Of a stretch of DNA of 37,257 nucleotides, positions 1 to 9,116 are shown piece after piece (position 1 is the stretch's first letter; each line of letters starts with the position of its first letter). This DNA is from a virus. The translations under genes were made by a program, and so were the position numbers. The notes under the pieces are model-generated. The model ran no database searches. It was not told the DNA's origin and saw only the letters and a program-made list of their open reading frames with translations. The DNA lies in IMG/VR virus record IMGVR_UViG_3300001589_000054, positions 1 to 37,257 of that record, one strand, 5' to 3'.

Positions 1-1136
1 GCAATTCTAAGCCGCACTGATTGACCTGTAGTTGCATTTATGACAGTTTGCCCTTGGAAACTCCCTCGCATATAGTAGTCATTGAGTCCTGTTAAATCAT
101 AATGTGAAAAATAAGAATAATTTGAAACTCTACTATCTATTCTTGTCCTGCCTAATATTGTGGTGGCATCAGTGTCAGTAGCGGCAGTGATATTTCCAGC
201 GGTGCCTACTTTGAACTTTGAAGCACCTCCTATTCGAAAGTCTAAGAATAAATCTGATGTACCAGGCGCAGCAGTTTCGGTGATATTAGCTTTTAGGACT
301 GTATAATCTCCCGATGTCGCTTTGTTGACCGTCATGGATAGATCAAGTGCTACCTCATCACCCGTAGCTTGATCCAATACTATAGCGGTGTCTGGTGTGA
401 TCTGCGTGTCAGCGTCTGCGGAGAAGGCACCTCCAGTACCAGTACCAGTACGCCAATCAGTATTACCTACTGCGGTATCTATAACCGCAACTAACTCACC
501 ATCTGTGTCTATCGTCTTTACAAAATCAACTAACTCCTGAAGGGTATCATAATTGACATCATCGCTTGAGAGTGTTGATAATATAGCTGCCTCTACGGCA
601 TCCACATAAGCTTTGATACTCTGCTGCGTAGCTGCTTTGGAATCACTGTCAGATGTCATTGCATCTTCATCAAGTAGATCAGGGTCGTTAAATACCTCGT
701 AAGCATATAGGATAGTATTCTTTCTTTCTAGCTTAATAATAAACCGATCACCAATGAGTCCAGATAGGGTGATATTTACTGCGTTGTTTTGATGTTTAGT
801 AAGACTTGTTTCGTCAGAAGTGAAAGCAACGGTGACATCTGATGCCGTGGTTTTGGTTACTCTCAATGTGTAGATACCTAAATTGATGGTATTGCTAAGA
901 TTTATAATAATATTGGCATTGACATCTGCAAAGCGATTAACCTCATCATAATAGAATACATCCCAAGATGTGGGATTGGTACCTATAGACCCATATGAGA
1001 AGTTACAATGCTTTACACTATTACTCAGACTTTTCCGTAATATATTGTCTGCAGCTCCTGTGATACCACCTATTCCATTGGTTGTTATTACGCTGTCTAC
1101 GGTCGCTTGATAGGTGGTTCTATTTAGATTGGCCAT
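1..1136 (-). CDS. Tail fibre / distal tail protein, C-terminus cut by window edge
   Basis: The minus-strand frame is open from an ATG at 1136 to the window edge, giving 378 codons. Around residues 165-180 the protein reads SDSKAATQQSIKAYVDAV, a short motif that recurs in phage tail-fibre proteins just before the fibre shaft. The rest is rich in Thr, Asp, Ala and Gly with beta-type spacing, typical of fibre repeats. It is the last gene seen in the tail operon, 5 bp after the tail-hub gene. It probably forms part of the host-contacting fibre. The C-terminal receptor-binding part is not in the window, so receptor type cannot be inferred. Confidence 0.75.
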   Translation of the reverse strand, partial: MANLNRTTYQATVDSVITTNGIGGITGAADNILRKSLSNSVKHCNFSYGSIGTNPTSWDVFYYDEVNRFADVNANIIINLSNTINLGIYTLRVTKTTASDVTVAFTSDETSLTKHQNNAVNITLSGLIGDRFIIKLERKNTILYAYEVFNDPDLLDEDAMTSDSDSKAATQQSIKAYVDAVEAAILSTLSSDDVNYDTLQELVDFVKTIDTDGELVAVIDTAVGNTDWRTGTGTGGAFSADADTQITPDTAIVLDQATGDEVALDLSMTVNKATSGDYTVLKANITETAAPGTSDLFLDFRIGGASKFKVGTAGNITAATDTDATTILGRTRIDSRVSNYSYFSHYDLTGLNDYYMRGSFQGQTVINATTGQSVRLRI

Positions 1137-1141
1137 GTTAT

Positions 1142-4027
1142 TTAATTAAATATTGTTGCGAAGTCTCCTCCGTAATCCGCGTTGTAATCTCCACTGTAAT
1201 TTCCTCCAGCTCCTCCTCCATCAGTCAGGGTTGCTTTGGAATCCATTAATGACACCTGAAAAGTCAACTCCTTATCATTGATTTGTAAGCCATTGATATA
1301 GTATATAGTGTCGCTATCTTGTGTCTCGACCAAGCAGTCCAGCGGGGTGATGTCCATATGAGCTCCGCCACGGTTCAGAGTCGTGAGAGTACCCGTTATT
1401 TTATTGCTAGGCGTACTGTGTTGACGCGTGAGCACTTTAGCAAGGATTTGCTGGATTGTTTGAGATTCGGCCACGCCATCACGTGTCCAGTTTTGGGTGT
1501 TAGACCCATCGGATAACTTGAAAAAGGAATTATATATGTACTTACCACTGCTTATATATGTTTGCGGCAAATCAGAGGCGGCTATTTCAAATTTATTGTC
1601 GTTGATGAACTTATCATTAATAGGTACTTTTATGAGTTGTTCTTCAGCAGTTTCTTGCCCATTAGGCAAGACATTCACTACAATATTGTCGATATAAAAA
1701 TACCTATTGGTTTGGGCCGTAAGTAGGTCGAATCCTGTGCCCGTTCTGTCGAATGCATCTATTTTCACCGTTTCATCCAACTTCCACACTTTGGTATTTG
1801 TGGTGCCATTGTAATCATCTGGTCTTACTATACCAGGGAGTGATTCTGCATCTGTTGATTCTTTTAATGTGAAGAAATACAAATAAAATATATCCTCTAA
1901 GTTTGCATACACTGAGTATTTGGCATCGAGCGGAACGCCTACGGTAGCAAATGCTCTAAAGACAGCTTCTCCATCTTGTAGAACTTGCAAACCAGCTACG
2001 TTGGAATATTCTCCAAAATCTGGGTTTTTCGCTTGATAGTCATATACCCTAACGTCTAATGTGGTATCTACTACCACGTTCGTGATTGGGAAATCTGCCT
2101 CGATGCTTACTTCCTGATATCCATTCTTTGGCGATGGGTAAAAGCGACAGACACTATCTGTAGTAGTCCAGCTCCCGTCTTCCAATAGATAATTAGTTCC
2201 TACTTTTATCCTCGCTCGGATGATCATGTAAGGGAATGCCTTACTAATACTGTCCACCGCTACGTCTAAAGAAAATTTAAATCTATCTCCACTTGTGTAT
2301 TGTATGTTTTTGGAGATAGCGTTCAAATAAGCGACTTTGATGTTGTTACTCCATTGGACGTTATTGAATCTGTAGGCGTTAGTCTTTCCTTCTCCGTTCT
2401 GCGTGACTTGGCCAGTGATGGTACTATTTCCCAGTACCAAAGTCCAAAATAATGGCGTGTTGGACTGAGATAATTCAAAGGAATAGTTTTCCAATAAAGA
2501 GAGTCTGAGTCCGAGGGTGTTGGTGACTAAGACCTCACGTGCTGGCGGTAGAATTTCGTAGGTGGCATTCTCCCCTGACCATACCGCCCTAGCGGTAGTA
2601 ACCGAAGAAAGTTCTAATGACTTTTGAGGGCTATAGGTGCTGTTGCTGACATAAACCCCATCCTTATCGAAAGTTCTGTAATCAAAATTATCGAGGCATT
2701 CTTCTTGTCTGATCACCCACCATGCTCCTCCCCATTGTAATAGTTTTGCGCCAAAAGGTTTAAGAATCTTGGTTTCTAAAACCTCATGATAGCTCATTAG
2801 CTCGTCATCATCATAAAATGTTTCTTGATCAATATATGTCTGAGCCAGTGGGTCGTCTGTCGCTGCGGTATTGTGTGAGTTCTCATAAATATTGATGGCG
2901 ACATTGATGGGTAATTCCAAGTCGGTGGTTTCGAGGGCTTTGGCGACCACATCGATGAGTTTCATATCACTGAACACTATTTGCCCATCAGCATACTTAT
3001 TGTCAGTTAGTTTTGCCAGTCCATCGACAAAGGTTAAAGACAAGTCCACTACATAGGTATAAGAGGTGCTGAATACTTCTGGCACTAAAAACCCGCGCCA
3101 CAGCTCGACATATCCTGCACCCGTGTCTTTGCTCCAGACCCCCAGGTATTCTCTGGAGTTGGTGGTATACAATTCTCTATAGCCAAACTTGGTAAGTTCT
3201 GGAATGGTAACAGTGACATATGAAGGGCGGATTCCTGAAAATGGATCAAACTGATCGACCTCATTTGAAACATACCTAACAGGCACGCTAGAGGAAGTGA
3301 TCTCTGAGGAAGCACCCGCATAGCTGATTTTTTTGACATCGAAGCGGACATTATTGCCATTAAGGTCTTGATAGCCAATTCTATACAGTAATCCATAGTC
3401 ATCTATCCCTATAGTGTTCACTACTACGGTGATATTTTGTTTACATTGATTAGAATCTACCGCATACACGGTATAGGTACTGCCTATGAGACCAGAGAAT
3501 ATAGGGCTGGTTTGTCCTGCCCCGTAGTCAAAGTCCGCGAGGCCATATTGTATGCTTAATGAGCTTGTAGCGGTGATGGTGATTTGACCATCTGCTGCGC
3601 CTGGGATACTTTCATTGACAACTGATGTATTTGATATAAGTAGGTCGCAAGAGAACCCTGCGCAAGAAAAATGGGCTGGTTCTAGTCGGGCAGTTGCGAA
3701 TGGGTGACTAATAAACCGCTGTAGCATGAAGTGTTTTAAATCAGCTCCTACACATACTGAATAAGTGGCATCGGCTTGCAGTAGTCCGTTCTGAAATATC
3801 TGTGCAGGTTCTGACGTGAAGTCTACATTTCCTTGTAAAACAGTTGGAAAGGGGAAAGCAGAAGAAATTTTTATTGTGTTATCCGCCAAGTCCCTAACTA
3901 CTAACGCCCCAGTAACGTCATTGTAATAACTGGCAAACTGACCACCGACATCTAACCATGTTTTGCTAGGGTCACCCTGGGTCTTATCGGTGAGCATTGT
4001 GATCTTGAAAAGTAAGTTCTCTGCCAT
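1142..4027 (-). CDS. Large tail tip / hub protein with SprB-like repeat
   Basis: A 961-residue protein directly downstream of the tape measure gene, overlapping it by one base (TAATG). That position is normally taken by the distal tail or baseplate hub protein that closes the tail tube. Residues about 130-203 look like a SprB-type repeat: an ISNTSVVN start, ADGQITITATSS, IFSGLIGSTYTVYAVD and a terminal NQCKQN. Such repeats are known from large gliding adhesins of Bacteroidota. The remaining sequence is beta-rich, and the end is Gly/Asp/Tyr rich (SGDYNADYGGDF). I infer a virion tail-tip protein with an adhesin-like module; its enzymatic activity, if any, is not visible. Confidence 0.75.
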   Translation of the reverse strand: MAENLLFKITMLTDKTQGDPSKTWLDVGGQFASYYNDVTGALVVRDLADNTIKISSAFPFPTVLQGNVDFTSEPAQIFQNGLLQADATYSVCVGADLKHFMLQRFISHPFATARLEPAHFSCAGFSCDLLISNTSVVNESIPGAADGQITITATSSLSIQYGLADFDYGAGQTSPIFSGLIGSTYTVYAVDSNQCKQNITVVVNTIGIDDYGLLYRIGYQDLNGNNVRFDVKKISYAGASSEITSSSVPVRYVSNEVDQFDPFSGIRPSYVTVTIPELTKFGYRELYTTNSREYLGVWSKDTGAGYVELWRGFLVPEVFSTSYTYVVDLSLTFVDGLAKLTDNKYADGQIVFSDMKLIDVVAKALETTDLELPINVAINIYENSHNTAATDDPLAQTYIDQETFYDDDELMSYHEVLETKILKPFGAKLLQWGGAWWVIRQEECLDNFDYRTFDKDGVYVSNSTYSPQKSLELSSVTTARAVWSGENATYEILPPAREVLVTNTLGLRLSLLENYSFELSQSNTPLFWTLVLGNSTITGQVTQNGEGKTNAYRFNNVQWSNNIKVAYLNAISKNIQYTSGDRFKFSLDVAVDSISKAFPYMIIRARIKVGTNYLLEDGSWTTTDSVCRFYPSPKNGYQEVSIEADFPITNVVVDTTLDVRVYDYQAKNPDFGEYSNVAGLQVLQDGEAVFRAFATVGVPLDAKYSVYANLEDIFYLYFFTLKESTDAESLPGIVRPDDYNGTTNTKVWKLDETVKIDAFDRTGTGFDLLTAQTNRYFYIDNIVVNVLPNGQETAEEQLIKVPINDKFINDNKFEIAASDLPQTYISSGKYIYNSFFKLSDGSNTQNWTRDGVAESQTIQQILAKVLTRQHSTPSNKITGTLTTLNRGGAHMDITPLDCLVETQDSDTIYYINGLQINDKELTFQVSLMDSKATLTDGGGAGGNYSGDYNADYGGDFATIFN

Positions 4028-6141
4028 TATCCTCTGATGCCTAAATCTCTATTGGCTTTTTCCTGCACAAATACGATGTCTTGCCCTCTAATGCGACCCA
4101 CGATGTTGACGGTCTGCGGTTCGCGGTTGTTTTCAAATCCTAATCCCACGTTCCCGAAGGCAGCTTGGCCTCCTCCACTGCCTGCTGCGGAGGCACCGCC
4201 TCCATCTACTCCTCCCATAGCTCCTGATGCAAATCCTCCTATAGCCCCGCCTAATAAACTCAATGCCGCGCCTGCTGCGATCAATCCTGCACCTGATGTA
4301 AATGGATTAGACAACGCTAACTCCGCGACCAACATGGCGACACCACTCGCAATCATAGATGTCCCTAATTGAGACATCAGCGATGCAAATGTTTTCAATA
4401 TCGCCTGCCCTGCTGACTCCAATGGATCTGTTCCAGATGCGATAGCTGCACCTATCGCTTGAAATCCATCTCCTAATGCATTCGATACGCCATATATGAC
4501 CATCTGGACATTCTCATTCCATCCCGTCATGTCATCGAGCAATCCTTGTTGCTCACCTTGCATCAATAGGCGTTCGTTTGATAATGCCTCTCTGACACTC
4601 TCTAGACCTGTGAGTTGGGAAGTATCGATCGCTACTGGTGTGACTAGAGGTGCTGATATCTCTTGGCGGGCGATGGCATCGGGTATGGGTATGTTTGTCG
4701 CGGCTGACAATCCGATTGCATTCAACTCCTCAAGCTTGATTTTAAGACTTGCTATTTCGGCATTATATCCAGCAAGTTGAGAGATATTAAAAGCGGCCTT
4801 TGCGTTTTCTTGAGCTTCTTTGAGTTGGTTGCTCACCTCCTCGATGAGTCCTATAGGTATTTCTACGGCATCAGCAAAGCCCCTCAGTGATGGACCGCTT
4901 CCTAAAAACGGTTCATCGAGTTCTTTGAGCGATACCAGTCTTTTTTCTGCTAGCTGTAGCGTGTTGTTTATTTTTTCTACTTGCTTATCGTAGGTAGCTA
5001 AATCTATGACACCATCTTTAAATTTTTGATTAGTCTGGTCTAATTGAAAAAGCAACTTTTGGACCCTATCTGTAAGTTCTTCTGCTCCTAACGTACCCAC
5101 ATCAAAAAATCCACCTTTGACATCCCCACCGACCATTGCGGTGATAAGTTGGATAGTTCCCCTAAAAATGTCATTGAGTGCGCTGCCTTTTTGGATTACT
5201 CCATCGATGGCACTGGTCATTAACTTGAGATCAGTATTGAGATTGTCTTCCATGATACCAACCATGTTGTCTAGCTCGGTATTGAGATCAGCGTAAGAAT
5301 CAGCAAGGCTATTTACCTTGTCTTCGTTATTGGATAGGATGATCGCGGAGGCCGCAGATCTTACGCCAAACAGTGCTACCGCTGTGCTGACTTTGTCGGT
5401 AGAGCTGCGAATCTTCGCCATCGCCTCCTCTAGCGTGAGTCCTTTATTGGCTAGCTCTATAAATATTTTTCTTAGGTCTGTACCCGCTTTGGAGGCATCT
5501 ATATTTCGGTCTACCAGCGTACCTAATGCCGCGGAGGTAAACTCTAGTGATCTGCCCGTTGTTTGGGCTATCGCCCCGACATTGGCCATACCCGCGCCAA
5601 ACTTTTCTAAATTAAGTGAAGTGGTGGAGAATGCTTCTGCCATCACGTTGGCTACGCGCTCGGACTCAGTCGTTTCCAGGTTGAACGACTTGAGCGTACC
5701 GGCCATGATCGCGGCAGATGGTGCGAGTTCTTCACCTGCTGCGGTGGCTAATTTTCTAACAGCTTCGGTGGTATTGATGATCTGCCGCGCTGAGAACCCA
5801 AGTCGCGCCAGCGTTTCGCTCATTCCAGCGATCTGCGTGGCGGTGAATTTGGACTTAGCCCCAAGATCGAGGGCATTTTGGGTAAGTTCTTGTACCTGTT
5901 TGGAGGAGGCGCGAGATACCGCAGCGACCTTGTCCATCTGCTCCTCGAAGTCGGCTATCTTGCCGATCATAGAGCCAATGCCTCGAAGAACTACCGCACC
6001 ACCAAAGGCGAGGCCAAGTGATCCCGCTACCGTGCCTATCGTTCTTTTAAATGAATTCAGCCCACTTGTGGCTTTTCTCAAATTAGAATTAAGTGAGGAG
6101 GTATCTCCTATCAGTCGTACTATTAAATCAGTCTTTGCCAA
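4027..6141 (-). CDS. Phage tail tape measure protein (TP901-like)
   Basis: A 704-residue protein that sets tail length and occupies the tube lumen before ejection. Residues about 65-270 match the conserved core of TP901-type tape measures: FEEQMDKVAAVSRASS, ATQIAGMSETLARLGF, LATAAGEELAPSAAIMAG, then TTGRSLEFTSAALGTL. A hydrophobic Ala/Gly/Leu-rich stretch lies near residues 590-650, as usual in this family. It is short for a tape measure, implying a tail on the order of 100 nm if the usual length relation holds. The start overlaps the end of the frameshifted chaperone by 14 bases, and the tail-hub gene follows with a TAATG overlap. Confidence 0.93.
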   Translation of the reverse strand: MAKTDLIVRLIGDTSSLNSNLRKATSGLNSFKRTIGTVAGSLGLAFGGAVVLRGIGSMIGKIADFEEQMDKVAAVSRASSKQVQELTQNALDLGAKSKFTATQIAGMSETLARLGFSARQIINTTEAVRKLATAAGEELAPSAAIMAGTLKSFNLETTESERVANVMAEAFSTTSLNLEKFGAGMANVGAIAQTTGRSLEFTSAALGTLVDRNIDASKAGTDLRKIFIELANKGLTLEEAMAKIRSSTDKVSTAVALFGVRSAASAIILSNNEDKVNSLADSYADLNTELDNMVGIMEDNLNTDLKLMTSAIDGVIQKGSALNDIFRGTIQLITAMVGGDVKGGFFDVGTLGAEELTDRVQKLLFQLDQTNQKFKDGVIDLATYDKQVEKINNTLQLAEKRLVSLKELDEPFLGSGPSLRGFADAVEIPIGLIEEVSNQLKEAQENAKAAFNISQLAGYNAEIASLKIKLEELNAIGLSAATNIPIPDAIARQEISAPLVTPVAIDTSQLTGLESVREALSNERLLMQGEQQGLLDDMTGWNENVQMVIYGVSNALGDGFQAIGAAIASGTDPLESAGQAILKTFASLMSQLGTSMIASGVAMLVAELALSNPFTSGAGLIAAGAALSLLGGAIGGFASGAMGGVDGGGASAAGSGGGQAAFGNVGLGFENNREPQTVNIVGRIRGQDIVFVQEKANRDLGIRG

Positions 6142-6469
6142 CTCTCTCCACGGTTACAAATTTCAACTTCTTCTTATCTCCCTTCGGCACTTTGTCAACA
6201 TCCATCTCAAATAGATCGGTAGCTCTTTTGATTGGGTTTACTTTTTTACCACCCCAATTCATCTGTTGAATCATGAAAGCAGTGTAGCGGTGCATCTGCC
6301 ACTGCTGCTGCATCAGCTTGTCCTGCCCCCTCCAGGCGTTATAATAATCACCTAGTGAGAAGTAATTATAGTCTTGGGGTCTCCATCCCAATTGGCCGAA
6401 GGCTATTTGATCGACCTCATCCCAATCTATCTCACCATCACTTGGTTGATCATCACCTTCGGCCTTTAC
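6128..6469 (-). CDS. Tail assembly chaperone, frameshift (T-like) extension
   Basis: This frame has no good start of its own; it stays open back to the slippery site in the upstream chaperone gene. Reading it from the -1 shift gives 113 residues beginning VKAEGDDQPSDGEIDWDEVD and continuing IAFGQLGWRPQDYNYFSL. The tryptophan- and Tyr-rich part is typical of the T half of lambda G/GT-type chaperones. The fusion product would be about 204 residues. It precedes and slightly overlaps the tape measure gene, the standard location. Role by homology of position: the fusion binds tape measure and tail tube protein during assembly. Confidence 0.85.
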   Translation of the reverse strand, partial: VKAEGDDQPSDGEIDWDEVDQIAFGQLGWRPQDYNYFSLGDYYNAWRGQDKLMQQQWQMHRYTAFMIQQMNWGGKKVNPIKRATDLFEMDVDKVPKGDKKKLKFVTVERVGKD

Positions 6470-6741
6470 TTTTTTGGGTCTTCATCTTCCTTTACATCGA
6501 GCATCTTTTCACAAAGCTCTGTGATGTCATAGTTGTCTAGCACTTTGATGTCTAGATCAAATTCTATTTCGTTGACAGCTGCTCCTCCCTCTAATCCGAG
6601 ATATAGGAGATATTGCAATTGCTCTACATCTGAGCTGTCAGCTTTAGAAACATTTATTTTAAACTTCTCTTTGAATTTCTTACAAGCTGATATTGTCAGC
6701 TTATAAGGGTATTCTTTCTCGTTTATGATGGTTGATTTCAT
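6466..6741 (-). CDS. Tail assembly chaperone, short (G-like) product
   Basis: A 91-residue protein between the major tail protein and the tape measure, ending in a highly charged tail (VKEDEDPKK). Position, size and the overlapping downstream frame identify it as the short tail assembly chaperone of the lambda G type. Most ribosomes should stop at the TAA at 6466-6468; a minority should shift at the heptamer just upstream and produce the long form. The sequence itself has no motif that identifies the family alone. Confidence 0.8.
   Translation of the reverse strand: MKSTIINEKEYPYKLTISACKKFKEKFKINVSKADSSDVEQLQYLLYLGLEGGAAVNEIEFDLDIKVLDNYDITELCEKMLDVKEDEDPKK
6469..6475 (-). promoter_or_regulatory. 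Programmed -1 frameshift site A AAA AAG
   Basis: On the minus strand the zero-frame codons CCA AAA AAG TAA contain A AAA AAG, the classic bacterial -1 slippery heptamer, immediately before the stop. Shifting back one base converts GTAA into GTA AAG GCC and keeps the frame open to 6128. This matches the G to GT arrangement of many siphophages. Confidence 0.88.
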
Positions 6742-6755
6742 GGAATTATTTTTTA

Positions 6756-7166
6756 TTATACTACAGCCGCTTTCGTCACCGCTCCTGTTCCTTGCAATGA
6801 CAATGAAAAAGTGGTGTTGTCGTTGTCTGCTGCTGCGCTATCAAGCTGTGTGATAATCGCACTTTGTGAAAATTGAATATCTCCTGACTCTGCTGTGGTA
6901 TATATTATCGCTACTGGCGTGCCTGTATCATAAGCGATGTATAATTCATCTAATCCGTAAGTCGCGTCTAAAGCAACAAGTCCTTCGGCTGTGAATGCTG
7001 ATGTTTTTACTGTTCCTAAAAATTCCCTCCATCCTGCACTATCCTTGGTGGTGGTGTCTCTCGTTTCCATCGTAAACGATGCCGAAGTAGTGGTCAAGCC
7101 GTTGATGGCTGTACCTGCTACTGTTATTTTCCAAAGTGTTCCACTTAATTTTCCTAATGATGCCAT
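6756..7166 (-). CDS. Major tail tube protein
   Basis: A 136-residue protein beginning MASLGKLSGTLWKITVAGTA, with ASFTMETRDTTTKDSAGWRE near residues 28-47 and a Thr/Ala-rich beta pattern to the end. This resembles the TP901-1 type major tail proteins that polymerise as hexameric rings into the tail tube. It lies directly before the chaperones and after the tail-completion genes, the conserved position. It overlaps the upstream small gene by one base (TAATG). Confidence 0.85.
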   Translation of the reverse strand: MASLGKLSGTLWKITVAGTAINGLTTTSASFTMETRDTTTKDSAGWREFLGTVKTSAFTAEGLVALDATYGLDELYIAYDTGTPVAIIYTTAESGDIQFSQSAIITQLDSAAADNDNTTFSLSLQGTGAVTKAAVV

Positions 7167-7363
7167 TACTTGTCTTTTTTAGTTTTGTTTTTTTCCTCCT
7201 TCACTATCTCCTCCACTGTGTTGGGGACATTGTCCACCCGCACGGCAAAACCTTTGTCTATGAGCATGTTGCCATAGTCGTAGTCCATGATCGCATCCTG
7301 TGTATTGGCTTTGTACTTTTTGCCATTCTTGCTAGGCGCGTCTTTTATAAATTTTAATATCAT
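7166..7363 (-). CDS. Small neck/tail-region protein, unknown function
   Basis: A 65-residue protein with a lysine-rich C-terminus (KEEKNKTKKDK), between the tail-completion gene (4-bp ATGA overlap) and the major tail protein (TAATG overlap). The segment NMLIDKGFAVRVDN resembles a short motif seen in small structural proteins of this operon type, including the gene at 9117-9338. It is clearly translated given the tight overlaps. No function can be assigned; a minor structural or assembly role is inferred from position. Confidence 0.65.
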   Translation of the reverse strand: MILKFIKDAPSKNGKKYKANTQDAIMDYDYGNMLIDKGFAVRVDNVPNTVEEIVKEEKNKTKKDK

Positions 7364-7746
7364 CTTATTACCCTCACTTTATATTGTTGCTCTATGGTGT
7401 ATACCCGCTTATTGTTGATTTGTGCCTTGTTTGGAATCTCACTCAAGAAGTCTATCTGTTGGATAACTACGCCTTGGTTGGTGCCTGTATATCTATCGAG
7501 AGCTGCGCGGCTAAATCCCGCTAACAGCAAGCACTCTACGAGTGTCTGCGCATAGTTTGTTACCCTGGTAAATTCTTCATCAAGTGTGCTCACTCCATCC
7601 TTAGTTCCGTTGGGTTCTACATCAGTTACGTCCACGGTGATCGCTGGTAAATTCGTACCCTGTTGGCGTTCTATTGGGAATACCCGATCACTCACCACTC
7701 CTGCCACACTGACATCATTTTCCAATATGTTGATCACACCAATCAT
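7360..7746 (-). CDS. Tail completion protein (DUF3168-like)
   Basis: A 128-residue protein with an N-terminal helix followed by VVSDRVFPIERQQGTNLPAI and VDVTDVEPNGTKDGVSTLDE, then RVTNYAQTLVECLLLAG. This order is typical of the DUF3168 / SPP1 gp17-like tail completion family that joins the tail tube to the neck. Its neighbours fit: a gp10-like protein upstream with ATGA overlap and tail genes downstream. Confidence 0.75.
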   Translation of the reverse strand: MIGVINILENDVSVAGVVSDRVFPIERQQGTNLPAITVDVTDVEPNGTKDGVSTLDEEFTRVTNYAQTLVECLLLAGFSRAALDRYTGTNQGVVIQQIDFLSEIPNKAQINNKRVYTIEQQYKVRVIR

Positions 7747-8201
7747 AGCAGTTTATTGATTTCTCTTTCTAAAAACCTTTCTACTCTTTTTGATAATAGA
7801 GCAGAAGCTTCTTTTCCCCTTTTTTCCGTAGCCTTTAGTATCCAGTTTTTGAAAGTCTTTTTCAACGGCTTTACTTTCCTGTTGTAAACCAATACAGCGG
7901 CTTTAGCAGGGTTCGTAAAAAATCTACTCTCTGACTTATGAGCGAACTTGACATAGCCCCCTAAGCCACCAAGGACATTATTTGAGAAGTTTCTATATTT
8001 GACAGACCTCATTAGTTCTTCATCACTGTCTGCAAACATTTCATTGTCAACTAGTTCTCTCACTTCTTTAACTATAGGATTGCCTGCTGCTCTTGCTGCT
8101 GTCCTCCATAATTTTCTATCTTTAGCCTTTGTAGGCAGCTTTTTAATCATATTTAATAGCTTTTTCTCCCCTATTAATTGTATGGTTGCTCCCTTTGCCA
8201 T
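7743..8201 (-). CDS. HK97 gp10-like neck/tail protein
   Basis: A 152-residue basic protein. LWRTAARAAGNPIVKEVREL near residues 30-49 and the later FAHKSESRFFTNPAKAAVLV match the pattern of HK97 gp10-type proteins, in which a helical segment precedes a short beta domain. The family sits between head-closure and tail-completion genes, as here. It overlaps the upstream adaptor by one base (TAATG) and the next gene by four (ATGA). Exact role within the neck is known only for relatives. Confidence 0.75.
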   Translation of the reverse strand: MAKGATIQLIGEKKLLNMIKKLPTKAKDRKLWRTAARAAGNPIVKEVRELVDNEMFADSDEELMRSVKYRNFSNNVLGGLGGYVKFAHKSESRFFTNPAKAAVLVYNRKVKPLKKTFKNWILKATEKRGKEASALLSKRVERFLEREINKLL

Positions 8202-8551
8202 TATGCTTTTAATTCTCCTTGAAACATGATATATCCCTCTCTGCGCTGCTTCTCTACCAGTCCGACATAATAGTAGTCTGTCGTGCCTGACTCATATACC
8301 CGATAGGTGCCGTCCATTGCGCTTAGTGCGTTGGAGTAGCGGATCAGGTAGCTTTCCTTATTGGTACCCACTTCTTGGGCGGCTTCAAATCCCTCACGTC
8401 CTCCTTTGAGGATGCGCTTTGCACCTACTGTTGCGACCGTACTCCATGCATCTATCGACTCACTAGTCACTGCATCCCTTGTAGGGGCGTTGCTTTGGAT
8501 GACTAAGCGGATGTCGAGTTCGCCTGGGCGGAGTATTTTATTTTGCAACAT
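8201..8551 (-). CDS. Head-closure / head-tail joining protein
   Basis: A 116-residue protein opening with GELDIRLVIQSNAPTRDAVT and containing WSTVATVGAKRILKGGREGF, followed by a RYSNALSAMDGTYRVYESG segment. The pattern of a strand, a W-x-x-V-A motif and an I-R-Y-strand is that of phage head-tail joining (SPP1 gp16-like) proteins, which form the ring that seals the portal. It starts inside the upstream connector gene (14-bp overlap). Confidence 0.8.
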   Translation of the reverse strand: MLQNKILRPGELDIRLVIQSNAPTRDAVTSESIDAWSTVATVGAKRILKGGREGFEAAQEVGTNKESYLIRYSNALSAMDGTYRVYESGTTDYYYVGLVEKQRREGYIMFQGELKA

Positions 8552-9116
8552 GGTAAATCTTGTTTTTCCTAAATAAGAACTGCGAGCTCTGTGGCATCAT
8601 GTTTACCTGACTTCCCACTACTACATCTTGTCGGTTTTCAAAAAGATGAGTCAGCAACATTAGCATGCCAGACTTGTCCGTGCTTGGGATATCCGCTACC
8701 TCAGTATATCCAGCGACATAGGTCACTTCTATGGCATCGATACGGTCATACACCTCTGGCCACGAGTTGACGGCCTCTACTTTGGCTATTTTAGAAACTA
8801 TATCTACTCTATAGTTTGCATTAGACCATGTCTGCTGAACATTGTCCACATCATAGTATTTCAGCGTAGTTACTGACTGGACTGGGCCATAAATCAGCTC
8901 TATGTTGCTTGTTGGAAAATCATCCAATTGTGCCACTATAGTTTGTGTAAAAAAAGATCGGGCGGACTCATGTTCACCCATTTCGCGGGCAGTTTTGATC
9001 AACATGTTGATAAGATTGTCCTTATCATTATGGTTAATCTCCAAATGGTCTTTCGCTTCATTAAGTGTGATGGGCTCCGTAACAGGTGCGACCGTTCTTT
9101 TATATGAAATAGCCAA
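8538..9116 (-). CDS. Head-tail connector protein (gp6-like)
   Basis: A 192-residue protein. TEPITLNEAKDHLEINHNDK near residues 13-32 and LIKTAREMGEHESARSFFTQ mark the helical gp6-like connector fold (phiE125 gp8 / HK97 gp6 type), which binds below the portal as the first adaptor ring. It follows the capsid and decoration genes and precedes the joining protein. ATG at 9116 is directly adjacent to the stop of the upstream small gene. Confidence 0.82.
   Translation of the reverse strand: MAISYKRTVAPVTEPITLNEAKDHLEINHNDKDNLINMLIKTAREMGEHESARSFFTQTIVAQLDDFPTSNIELIYGPVQSVTTLKYYDVDNVQQTWSNANYRVDIVSKIAKVEAVNSWPEVYDRIDAIEVTYVAGYTEVADIPSTDKSGMLMLLTHLFENRQDVVVGSQVNMMPQSSQFLFRKNKIYHVAK

Noticed and set aside
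1319-1697. Plus-strand ORFs opposite the tail hub gene
   Set aside because: They lie fully inside a continuous 961-codon gene with convincing protein sequence; composition is that of antisense frames.
5318-6214. 298-codon plus-strand ORF opposite the tape measure gene
   Set aside because: Long only because the Ala/Ser/Thr-rich tape measure gives an open antisense frame; no motifs and no ribosome site.
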